From Chaetoceros tenuissimus (taxonomy: Eukaryota > Bacillariophyta > Thalassiosirophyceae > Chaetocerotales > Chaetocerotaceae), in contig BLLK01000047.1 of assembly GCA_021927905.1 (NCBI GenBank), positions 2,666,001-2,730,000 of the forward strand: a stretch of 64,000 nt of DNA, written 5' to 3'. Positions within the stretch are counted from its first letter, which is position 1; each line of letters opens with the position of its first letter. Below are positions 44,101-56,100 of the stretch, in pieces. The translations under genes and the position numbers were made by a program. A model generated the notes under the pieces. It saw only the letters and a program-made list of their open reading frames with translations, ran no database searches and was not told the origin of the DNA.

Positions 44101-47100
44101 GGTAATGATGATGGAACTGTTGTTGGTCTCATTGATGGCGAAGTTGTCGGAGTTCGTGTTGGTCGGTTAGAAGGAGTGGCTGATGGGGACATTGTAAATT
44201 GCAATGTTGGGTGGGCACTGGGTTTTTGTGTAGGTAGACGAGAAGGACTTGACGAAGGTAACAGTGATGGTAGCAAAGATGGAGTAGCACTTGGTAATGA
44301 AGAAGGGTGCAGGGAAGGTGATACACTCTTTGACGGTGCTACAGAAGGCACCCTGGTTGGAGCCATTGATGGGGATTTAGAAGGCACCATCGAAGGAGAT
44401 TTTGAAATACTGGGCTTATTCGTATGACCAAGAATTGTTGGTATCTGAGTTGGGCTTGGTGAAGGATTGGATGAAGGATTGACTGACAATGTTGGATTAG
44501 ATGAAGGCTCCTTGGTAGGCTGCCAAGATGGTGAAGCGCTCGGTCTTGAAGTTGGACTCAACGAAGGTAATTGTGTTGGGTCTGATGAAGGCATGTCAGA
44601 TGACAGCACCGAAGGACGCAAAGATATTGTCAAAGATGGAACTGATGATGGATACAAAGAAGGCAATGTGGAAGGTCCAGAAGATGGCTCCTTACTTTCG
44701 ATCAAAGAGGGTTGGAAAGAAGGCAAATGTGAGGGGACTACAGAAGGTATATCCGATGGTGAATCAGAAGGTATACTTGATGGAAGGCCACTCGGAATCA
44801 GAGAAGGAGCTTCCGACGGTAAACTAGAAGGTATACTTGATGGAAGACTACTTGGACTTCCAGAGGGAACTCCAGAGATTACAATCGATGGCGGCGAAGA
44901 GGGTAAAAGACTTGGCATTGATGTTGGTCCCTGCGATGGTACAAGTGATGGTAAAGAAGAAGGTGATGCCGATGGAATTCCACTTGGTTTTGAAGATGGC
45001 TCTCCTGAAGGAGTATCAGAATGAAGCACTGATGGAGTCAAAGATGCCAGTAATGTTGGAGCAGCACTTGGCAATAATGAAGGCTCCGAAGAAGGAACTC
45101 TTGAAGGTTCAGATGACGGAAGCAATGAAGGCTCCGAAGAAGGAACTCTTGAAGGTTCAGATGACGGAAGCAATGAAGGCTCCGAAGAAGGAACTCTTGA
45201 AGGTTCAGATGACGGAAGCAACGAGGGCTCCGAAGAAGGAACTCTTGAAGGTTCAGATGACGGAAGCAACGAGGGCTCTGAAGAAGGAACTCTTGAAGGT
45301 TCAGATGATGGAAGCAATGAAGGCTCCGAAGAAGGAACTCTTGAAGGTTCAGATGACGGAAGCAACGAGGGCTCCGAAGAAGGAACTCTTGAAGGTTCAG
45401 ATGACGGAAGCAACGAGGGCTCCAAAGAAGGAACTCTTGAAGGTTCAGATGACGGAAGCAATGAGGGCTCCGAAGAAGGAACTCTTGAAGGTTCAGATGA
45501 CGGAAGCAATGAAGGCTCCGAAGAAGGAACTCTTGAAGGTTCAGATGATGGAAGCAACGAGGGCTCCGAAGAAGGAACTCTTGAAGGATCAGATGACGGA
45601 AGCAATGAGGGCTCCGAAGAAGGAACTCTTGAAGGTTCAGATGATGGAAGCAATGAGGGCTCCGAAGAAGGAACTCTTGAAGGTTCAGATGATGGAAGCA
45701 AACTTGGCTGATCCGATGGGATATCTGATGGAATATCAGAAGGAAGATCGCTCGGTATTGATGACGGAAGCGAACTTGGCTGATCCGATGGGATATCTGA
45801 TGGAATATCCGACGGAAGATCGCTCGGTATTGATGACGGAAGCAAACTTGGCTGATCAGAAGGGATATATGATGGAAGATCTGAAGGTTCCGAAGAAGGA
45901 AGCAAAGAAGGTTCTACTGACGGCAAAAGACTTGGTGAATCAGATGGTGCCGATGAAGGTACATCTGAATGCAAGATACTTGGTGTTACCGAAAATGCAA
46001 GTGAAGGTCTTGAGCTGGGAATGAGTGAAGGCTCAGAACTGGGTGAAGTAGACGGCTCCAATGAAGGCATCGATGACGGAAGCAATGAGGGCTCCGAAGA
46101 AGGAACTCTTGAAGGTTCAGATGACGGAAGCAACGAGGGCTCCGAAGAAGGAACTCTTGAAGGTTCAGATGACGGAAGCAACGAGGGCTCCGAAGAAGGA
46201 ACTCTTGAAGGTTCAGATGACGGAAGCAACGAGGGCTCCAAAGAAGGAACTCTTGAAGGTTCAGATGACGGAAGCAATGAGGGCTCCGAAGAAGGAACTC
46301 TTGAAGGTTCAGATGACGGAAGCAATGAAGGCTCCGAAGAAGGAACTCTTGAAGGTTCAGATGATGGAAGCAACGAGGGCTCCGAAGAAGGAACTCTTGA
46401 AGGATCAGATGACGGAAGCAATGAGGGCTCCGAAGAAGGAACTCTTGAAGGTTCAGATGATGGAAGCAATGAGGGCTCCGAAGAAGGAACTCTTGAAGGT
46501 TCAGATGATGGAAGCAAACTTGGCTGATCCGATGGGATATCTGATGGAATATCAGAAGGAAGATCGCTCGGTATTGATGACGGAAGCGAACTTGGCTGAT
46601 CCGATGGGATATCTGATGGAATATCCGACGGAAGATCGCTCGGTATTGATGACGGAAGCAAACTTGGCTGATCAGAAGGGATATATGATGGAAGATCTGA
46701 AGGTTCCGAAGAAGGAAGCAAAGAAGGTTCTACTGACGGCAAAAGACTTGGTGAATCAGATGGTGCCGATGAAGGTACATCTGAATGCAAGATACTTGGT
46801 GTTACCGAAAATGCAAGTGAAGGTCTTGAGCTGGGAATGAGTGAAGGCTCAGAACTGGGTGAAGTAGACGGCTCCAATGAAGGCATCGATGACGGAAACA
46901 ATGAGGGCTCCGAAGAAGGAACTCTTGAAGGTTCAGATGACGGAAGCAATGAGGGCTCCGAAGAAGGAACTCTTGAAGGTTCAGATGACGGAAGCAATGA
47001 GGGCTCCGAAGAAGGAACTCTTGAAGGCATTGATGACGGCAAAAGACTTGGTTGATCCGATGGCACCGATGAAGGTACATCTGAATGCAAGATACTTGGT

Positions 47101-50100
47101 GTTACCGAAAATGCAAGTGAAGGTCTTGAGCTGGGAATGAGTGAAGGCTCAGAACTGGGTGAAGTAGACGGCTCCAATGAAGGCATCGATGACGGAAACA
47201 ATGAGGGCTCCGAAGAAGGAACTCTTGAAGGTTCAGATGACGGAAGCAATGAGGGCTCCGAAGAAGGAACTCTTGAAGGTTCAGATGACGGAAGCAATGA
47301 GGGCTCCGAAGAAGGAACTCTTGAAGGCATTGATGACGGCAAAAGACTTGGTTGATCCGATGGCACCGATGAAGGTACATCTGAATGCAAGATACTTGGT
47401 GTTACCGAAAATGCAAGTGAAGGTCTTGAGCTGGGAATGAGTGAAGGCTCAGAACTGGGTGAAGTAGACGGCTCCAATGAAGGCATCGATGACGGAAGCA
47501 ATGAGGGCTCCGAAGAAGGAACTCTTGAAGGTTCAGATGACGGAAGCAATGAGGGCTCCGAAGAAGGAACTCTTGAAGGCATTGATGACGGCAAAAGACT
47601 TGGTTGATCCGATGGCACCGATGAAGGTACATCTGAATGCAAGATACTTGGTGTTACCGAAAATGCAAGTGAAGGTCTTGAGCTGGGAATGAGTGAAGGC
47701 TCAGAACTGGGTGAAGTAGACGGCTCCAATGAAGGCATCGATGACGGAAACAATGAGGGCTCCGAAGAAGGAACTCTTGAAGGTTCAGATGACGGAAGCA
47801 ATGAGGGCTCCGAAGAAGGAACTCTTGAAGGTTCAGATGACGGAAGCAATGAGGGCTCCGAAGAAGGAACTCTTGAAGGCATTGATGACGGCAAAAGACT
47901 TGGTTGATCCGATGGCACCGATGAAGGTACATCTGAATGCAAGATACTTGGTGTTACCGAAAATGCAAGTGAAGGTCTTGAGCTGGGAATGAGTGAAGGC
48001 TCAGAACTGGGTGAAGTAGACGGCTCCAATGAAGGCATCGATGACGGAAGCAATGAGGGCTCCGAAGAAGGAACTCTTGAAGGTTCAGATGACGGAAGCA
48101 ATGAGGGCTCCGAAGAAGGAACTCTTGAAGGCATTGATGACGGCAAAAGACTTGGTTGATCCGATGGCACCGATGAAGGTACATCTGAATGCAAGATACT
48201 TGGTGTTACCGAAAATGCAAGTGAAGGTCTTGAGCTGGGAATGAGTGAAGGCTCAGAACTGGGTGAAGTAGACGGCTCCAATGAAGGCATCGATGACGGA
48301 AACAATGAGGGCTCCGAAGAAGGAACTCTTGAAGGTTCAGATGACGGAAGCAATGAGGGCTCCGAAGAAGGAACTCTTGAAGGTTCAGATGACGGCAAAA
48401 GACTTGGTTGATCCGATGGCACCGATGAAGGTACATCTGAATGCAAGATACTTGGTGTTACCGAAAATGCAAGTGAAGGTCTTGAGCTGGGAATGAGTGA
48501 AGGCTCAGAACTGGGTGAAGTAGACGGCTCCAATGAAGGCATCGATGACGGAAACAATGAGGGCTCCGAAGAAGGAACTCTTGAAGGTTCAGATGACGGA
48601 AACAATGAGGGCTCCGAAGAAGGAACTCTTGAAGGTTCAGATGACGGAAGCAATGAGGGCTCCGAAGAAGGAACTCTTGAAGGCATTGATGACGGCAAAA
48701 GACTTGGTTGATCCGATGGCACCGATGAAGGTACATCTGAATGCAAGATACTTGGTGTTACCGAAAATGCAAGTGAAGGTCTTGAGCTGGGAATGAGTGA
48801 AGGCACGAAACTCGGCAAAGCAGAAGGCTCCATTGACGGTAAATCACTTGGTTCGTATGAAGGAACTACACTTGGAGTGCTCGACGGAAGTAAACTTGGT
48901 TGAGCCGAAGGAATTACACTAGGCTGAGTTGATGGCAAGGCACTTGGATAAGCTGACGGTGTCAATGATGGCACATCTGAATGCAATACACTTGGTGTTA
49001 CCGAAAATGAAAGTGAAGGACTCGAGCTAGGAATTGCAGACGGTTGTATGCTTGGCACAACCGAAGGTTGGCTTGATGGTTCCATACTCGGATATCGCGA
49101 AGGTAATACACTTGGTTCTGTACTTGGTAATTGCGAAGGCAAGACACTTGGAGCTAGCGATGAAAGCATTGAAGGCTCAAATGATGGTGTCAATGATGGA
49201 CTATCTGATCCAACCAAACTTGGTTCTTCTGATGGGATAGAAGATGGGAGGTTAGTAACAGATGACGGATGAGACGACGGTTCCAAACTTGGATATACTG
49301 ATGGTTTGACTGTAGGAAGATCTTTTGAGGACGGCATTTGCGACGGTCTCACTGGGATGTGATCACCTCCTCCACAGATACAGCATGCTTCATCTGCTGC
49401 TTTTCCTAAAGAAGTAAATCCTTCGTTTCCAAGTCCACACCAATCAAATGAGTTGATTCCTGCATTAATCATGGCTTCAATGTCCTGACATGTCATTCCG
49501 GGGTCGCTTCCTCCATGTTCCCAGCCAGGTTCATCAAAACACTCAATTGTAGGTACATGAGTTGGATGTTCTGATGTCGATGGTGTTAGCGATGGTTGTG
49601 CTGTTTTTATACTTGGGAGACTTGACTTATTTAGTGACGGTGTTTGTGATGGAATCTCAGTTGGCTCCAATGAAACCGAAGGCCGAATGGAAGGTAGTAA
49701 TGATGGCATTTGACTTGGTTTCAACGATGGTAATTGAGAAGGTCTCACTTCTACATGCTCTCCCCCTCCACATGCACAACATGCTTCGTCTGCAGCTTTT
49801 CCAAAAGATGTATGACCTTCATTTCCCAAAGCACAAAAAGTGAATGTTGATCCAGAATTAAGACCATCTTCGATATCCTTACAGCTTAGATTTGTACCAC
49901 CGTGTATCCAACCTGGTTCGTTGATACAATTTGATGGTGATGAACTTGGTGATTGTGAAGGCTTTGAAGATGTTGTTGTGAAGTCAGTTGGCAAAGAAGA
50001 CGGAGTCTGTGATGTCGATGGATGTTCTGATTGTAATAGAGTTGGTACCAGCGACATCTGTTCTGAAGGCACACTAGAAGGTGAAACACTTATATGTTGA

Positions 50101-53100
50101 CCGCCTCCACAAATACAACAAGCCTCTTGTGCTGACTTTCCTCCTCCAATGCCATTCAGGTGACAGAAACTGAATACTGAAAAATAGCTTTCAATATCAG
50201 CACAAGAGAAATTCATCCCTTCGCCAACCCACTCTGGCTCATTTATACAATCAGTTGGACTCTCCGAAGGATTGGTCGATGGATAAGATGAAACTGATGG
50301 GATTAAAGATGGGAGGGCACTGGGCTCCACTGTTTTTGTGGGAGAAATTGATGGAAGTGTTGAAGGTGCACTACTAGGGATAAAAGAAGGTAATTGAGTT
50401 GGATACATAGAAGGTAATTGCGAGGGCGCTACAACGAGATGATCTCCGCCGCCACAGACACAACATGCTTCTTTTGAAGATTTTCCCAAATGAGTTCCTT
50501 CCAAAGCACAAAAGTCAATCGAACCCCCATCCATCGACTGGAGAGCTTCAATATCACTGCATGAAACAAATAAATTTGGGTCTTCCCATCCAGGCTCATC
50601 AAAGCAAACATATTCACTCGGTGCCGATGAAGGAAGAACGGATGGTTGCATAGTAGTCGGTGAACCTGATGGTGAAAGGGATTCAGAAGGAATGGACGAT
50701 GGCTTTCCAGATGGCACCAACGACACGTGTATTCCACCTCCACACATACAACAAGCTTCTGAGATTGATTTGCCACTTGGATCACTAGGCTGTACCTGAG
50801 AACAATATATACCCTGGATTACAGGACCAAAACCTTCTAAATCGGCACAACTAGAACCATTATCTGAAACCCAGTTCGGTTCATTGATACATTCAGATGG
50901 AGCCACACTAGGAACAGTCGATGGCATGTCACTAACACTCGGCATGTATGATGGAATCGCCGAAGGTGACAAGCTAGGATCGGTTGATGGTACGAGACTC
51001 GGAACTGCAGATGGACTGCTAGAGGTAGAAGGCGCTACAGAGTGTAATACACTGGGTAGTGATGAAATGGTTGGTTTGCTCGAAGGAATCGAAGATGGCA
51101 TATTTGATGTCAAAGCTGAACCACCGCACATACAACAAGCCTGAGAAATTGTTTTGCCATTTGTAACAGAACTCATGGAACAAAAAGTGTTCACAATTGA
51201 CTGAGTAGTAGCAAGGTTTTCAAGTTCTTCACAAGTATACCCTAGACCCTCAAGTGTCCAGGCAAGATCATTGACACAATCAGAAGGATATCTACGACTA
51301 ATTATGATACTTGGGGCGGTGGAAGGTTTTAGGCTTGGTTTTTGAGTAGATGGTTCTGTTGAGGGGAAATTGCTAGGTGGAAGGGAGAACATTTCACTTG
51401 GTGTCTGACTTGGTTTCTTGGATGGGCTATTTGATGCTACGAACGATGGTACAGAAGATTTGAATTTTGATGGAGTATCAGATGGGTGAACAGAAGGTGC
51501 TCCACTTCTGAGTTTCGATGGTACTTCAGAATAAGATACTGATGGTACAAAAGAAGGATATTCTGATGGGATTTTTGAAGGAACGCCTGTTGGAACCAAA
51601 GATGGTAAATAGGAAGGACTAGTTGTTGGTCCATTTGATGGAACGTTGGAAGGTGCTGTCGAAGGCCAACGTGACAGAAGCTCTGAAGGTGATACTGAAG
51701 GAATGTTACTTGCTAAAACTGTTGGAGATATGGATGGTTGTAAAGATGGCTTAGAAGAAGGAATCAAAGATGGTAACAATGATGGGTTCAACGAAGGAAG
51801 TCCAGAGGGGACATGAGAATTGACAACCGAGGGAGCATCTGACCTAACTAAAGAAGGCTGCAATGAACCCAAAAGAGAAGGTGAATGTGAAAAAATCCTC
51901 GAAGGAATATCACTAGGTAAAACAGAAGGAGTCGGTGAAGGAATGGACGATGGCTTTCCAGATGGCACCAACGACACGTGTATTCCACCTCCACACATGC
52001 AACAAGCTTCTGAAATTGATTTGCCACTTGGATCACTAGGCTGTACCTGAGAACAATATATAGCCTGGATTACAGGATCAACACCTTCTAAATCGGCACA
52101 ACTAGAACCATTATCTGAAACCCAGTTCGGTTCATTGATACATTCAGATGGAGCCACACTAGGAACAGTCGATGGCATGCCACTAACACTCGGCATGTAT
52201 GATGGAATCGCCGAAGGTGACAAGCTAGGATCAGTTGATGGTACGAGACTCGGAACTGCAGATGGACTGCTCGAGGTAGAAGGCGCTACAGAGTGTAATA
52301 CACTAGGTAGTGATGAAATGGTTGGTTTGCTCGAAGGAATCGAAGATGGCATATTTGATGTCAAAGCAGAACCACCGCACATACAACAAGCCTGAGAAAT
52401 TGTTTTGCCATTTGTAACAGAACTGAAAGAACAAAAAATGTCTAGGTTTGACTGAGAAGTGGCAAGGTTTTCAAGTTCTTCACACGTATATGATAGACCT
52501 TGAAGAGTCCAGGCGAGATCATTAACACAATCAGAAGAATATCTGCGACTGATAATGATACTAGGAGAGAAAGATGGTAGCATGCTAGGACTCGAAGATG
52601 GTAGCATACTTGGCTCAGCCGATGGTACGAGACTTGCAGCAAGCGAAGGCAAAGCACTTGGTACCATACTAGGACTCAAAGATGGTAGCATGCTAGGACT
52701 CAAAGATGGTAGCATACTTGGACTCGATGAAGGAGCCAAACTTGGTGAACCCGATGCTTCTACAGACGGAGAATCTGAATGCAACACTGAAGGAACCGAC
52801 GAGAAAATCATGCTTGGCACAGAGCTTGGAACGCTTGATGGTGCTAAGCTTGGATATGATGACGGTAAGCTTGATGGTGTTGCTGATTCTGCCAATGAAG
52901 GCACGCTGCTCGGAAGCAAGGATGGACTCGAAGATGGTAGCATACTTGGCTCAGCCGATGGTACGAGACTTGCAGCAAGCGAAGGCAAAGCACTTGGTAC
53001 CATACTAGGACTCAAAGATGGTAGCATGCTAGGACTCAAAGATGGTAGCATACTTGGACTCGATGAAGGAGCCAAACTTGGTGAACCCGATGCTTCTACA

Positions 53101-56100
53101 GACGGAGAATCTGAATCCAACACTGAAGGAACCGACGAGAAAATCATGCTTGGCACAGAGCTTGGAACGCTTGATGGTGCTAAGCTTGGATATGATGACG
53201 GTAAGCTTGATGGTGTTGCTGATTCTGCCAATGAAGGCACGCTGCTCGGAAGCAAGGATGGACTCGAAGATGGTAGCATACTTGGCTCAGCCGATGGTAC
53301 GAGACTTGCAGCAAGCGAAGGCAAAGCACTTGGTACCATACTAGGACTCAAAGATGGTAGCATGCTTGGACTCGATGAAGGAGCCAAACTTGGTGAACCC
53401 GATGCTTCTACAGACGGAGAATCTGAATGCAACACTGAAGGAACCGACGAGAAAATCATGCTTGGCACAGAGCTTGGAACGCTTGATGGTGCTAAGCTTG
53501 GATATGATGACGGTAAGCTTGATGGTGTTGCTGATTCTGCCAATGAAGGCACGCTGCTCGGAAGCAAGGATGGACTCGAAGATGGTAGCATACTTGGCTC
53601 AGCCGATGGTACGAGACTTGCAGCAAGCGAAGGCAAAGCACTTGGTACCATACTAGGACTCAAAGATGGTAGCATGCTAGGACTCAAAGATGGTAGCATC
53701 TTGGACTCGATGAAGGAGCCAAACTTGGTGAACCCGATGCTTCTACAGACGGAGAATCTGAATCCAACACTGAAGGAACCGACGAGAAAATCATGCTTGG
53801 CACAGAGCTTGGAACGCTTGATGGTGCTAAGCTTGGATATGATGACGGTAAGCTTGATGGTGTTGCTGATTCTGCCAATGAAGGCACGCTGCTCGGAAGC
53901 AAGGATGGACTCGAAGATGGTAGCATACTTGGCTCAGCCGATGGTACGAGACTTGCAGCAAGCGAAGGCAAAGCACTTGGTACCATACTAGGACTCAAAG
54001 ATGGTAGCATGCTAGGACTCAAAGATGGTAGCATACTTGGACTCGATGAAGGAGCCAAACTTGGTGAACCCGATGCTTCTACAGACGGAGAATCTGAATG
54101 CAACACTGAAGGAACCGACGAGAAAATCATGCTTGGCACAGAGCTTGGAACGCTTGATGGTGCTAAGCTTGGATATGATGACTGTAAGCTTGATGGTGTT
54201 GCTGATTCTGCCAATGAAGGCACGCTGCTCGGAAGCAAGGATGGACTCGAAGATGGTAGCATACTTGGCTCAGCCGATGGTACGAGACTTGCAGCAAGCG
54301 AAGGCAAAGCACTTGGTACCATACTAGGACTCAAAGATGGTAGCATGCTAGGACTCAAAGATGGTAGCATACTTGGACTCGATGAAGGAGCCAAACTTGG
54401 TGAACCCGATGCTTCTACAGACGGAGAATCTGAATCCAACACTGAAGGAACCGACGAGAAAATCATGCTTGGCACAGAGCTTGGAACGCTTGATGGTGCT
54501 AAGCTTGGATATGATGACGGTAAGCTTGATGGTGTTGCTGATTCTGCCAATGAAGGCACGCTGCTCGGAAGCAAGGATGGACTCGAAGATGGTAGCATAC
54601 TTGGCTCAGCCGATGGTACGAGACTTGCAGCAAGCGAAGGCAAAGCACTTGGTACCATACTAGGACTCAAAGATGGTAGCATACTTGGACTCGATGAAGG
54701 AGCCAAACTTGGTGAACCCGATGCTTCTACAGACGGAGAATCTGAATCCAACACTGAAGGAACCGACGAGAAAATCATGCTTGGCACAGAGCTTGGAACG
54801 CTTGATGGTGCTAAGCTTGGATATGATGACGGTAAGCTTGATGGTGTTGCTGATTCTGCCAATGAAGGCACGCTGCTCGGAAGCAAGGATGGACTCGAAG
54901 ATGGTAGCATACTTGGCTCAGACGATGGTACGAGACTTGCAGCAAGCGAAGGCAAAGCACTTGGTACCATACTAGGACTCAAAGATGGTAGCATGCTAGG
55001 ACTCAAAGATGGTAGCATACTTGGACTCGATGAAGGAGCCAAACTTGGTGAACCCGATGCTTCTACAGACGGAGAATCTGAATGCAACACTGAAGGAACC
55101 GACGAGAAAATCATGCTTGGCACAGAGCTTGGAACGCTTGATGGTGCTAAGCTTGGATATGATGACGGTAAGCTTGATGGTGTTGCTGATTCTGCCAATG
55201 AAGGCACGCTGCTCGGAAGCAAGGATGGACTCGAAGATGGTAGCATACTTGGCTCAGCCGATGGTACGAGACTTGCAGAAAGCGAAGGCAAAGCACTTGG
55301 TACCATACTAGGACTCAAAGATGGTAGCATGCTAGGACTCAAAGATGGTAGCATACTTGGACTCGATGAAGGAACCAAACTTGGTGAACCCGATGCTTCT
55401 ACAGACGGAGAATCTGAATGCAACACTGAAGGAACCGACGAGAAAATCATGCTTGGCACAGAGCTTGGAACGCTTGATGGTGCTAAGCTTGGATATGATG
55501 ACGGTAAGCTTGATGGTGTTGCTGATTCTGCCAATGAAGGCACGCTGCTCGGAAGCAAGGATGGACTCGAAGATGGTAGCATACTTGGCTCAGCCGATGG
55601 TACGAGACTTGCAGCAAGCGAAGGCAAAGCACTTGGTACCATACTAGGACTCAAAGATGGTAGCATACTTGGACTCGATGAAGGAACCAAACTTGGTGAA
55701 CCCGATGCTTCTACAGACGGAGAATCTGAATGCAACACTGAAGGTACCGACGAGAAAATCATGCTTGGCACAGAGCTTGGAACGCTTGATGGTGCTAAGC
55801 TTGGATATGATGACGGTAAGCTTGATGGTGTTGCTGATTCTGCCAATGAAGGCACGCTGCTCGGAAGCAAGGATGGACTCGAAGATGGTAGCATACTTGG
55901 CTCAGCCGATGGTACGAGACTTGCAGCAAGCGAAGGCAAAGCACTTGGTACCATACTAGGACTCAAAGATGGTAGCATGCTAGGACTCAAAGATGGTAGC
56001 ATACTTGGACTCGATGAAGGAACCAAACTTGGTGAACCCGATGCTTCTACAGACGGAGAATCTGAATGCAACACTGAAGGAACCGACGAGAAAATCATGC

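Noticed and set aside
45070-48800. CRISPR-like regular repeats
   Set aside because: The units are contiguous, coding, in frame and without unique spacers, in a eukaryotic gene.
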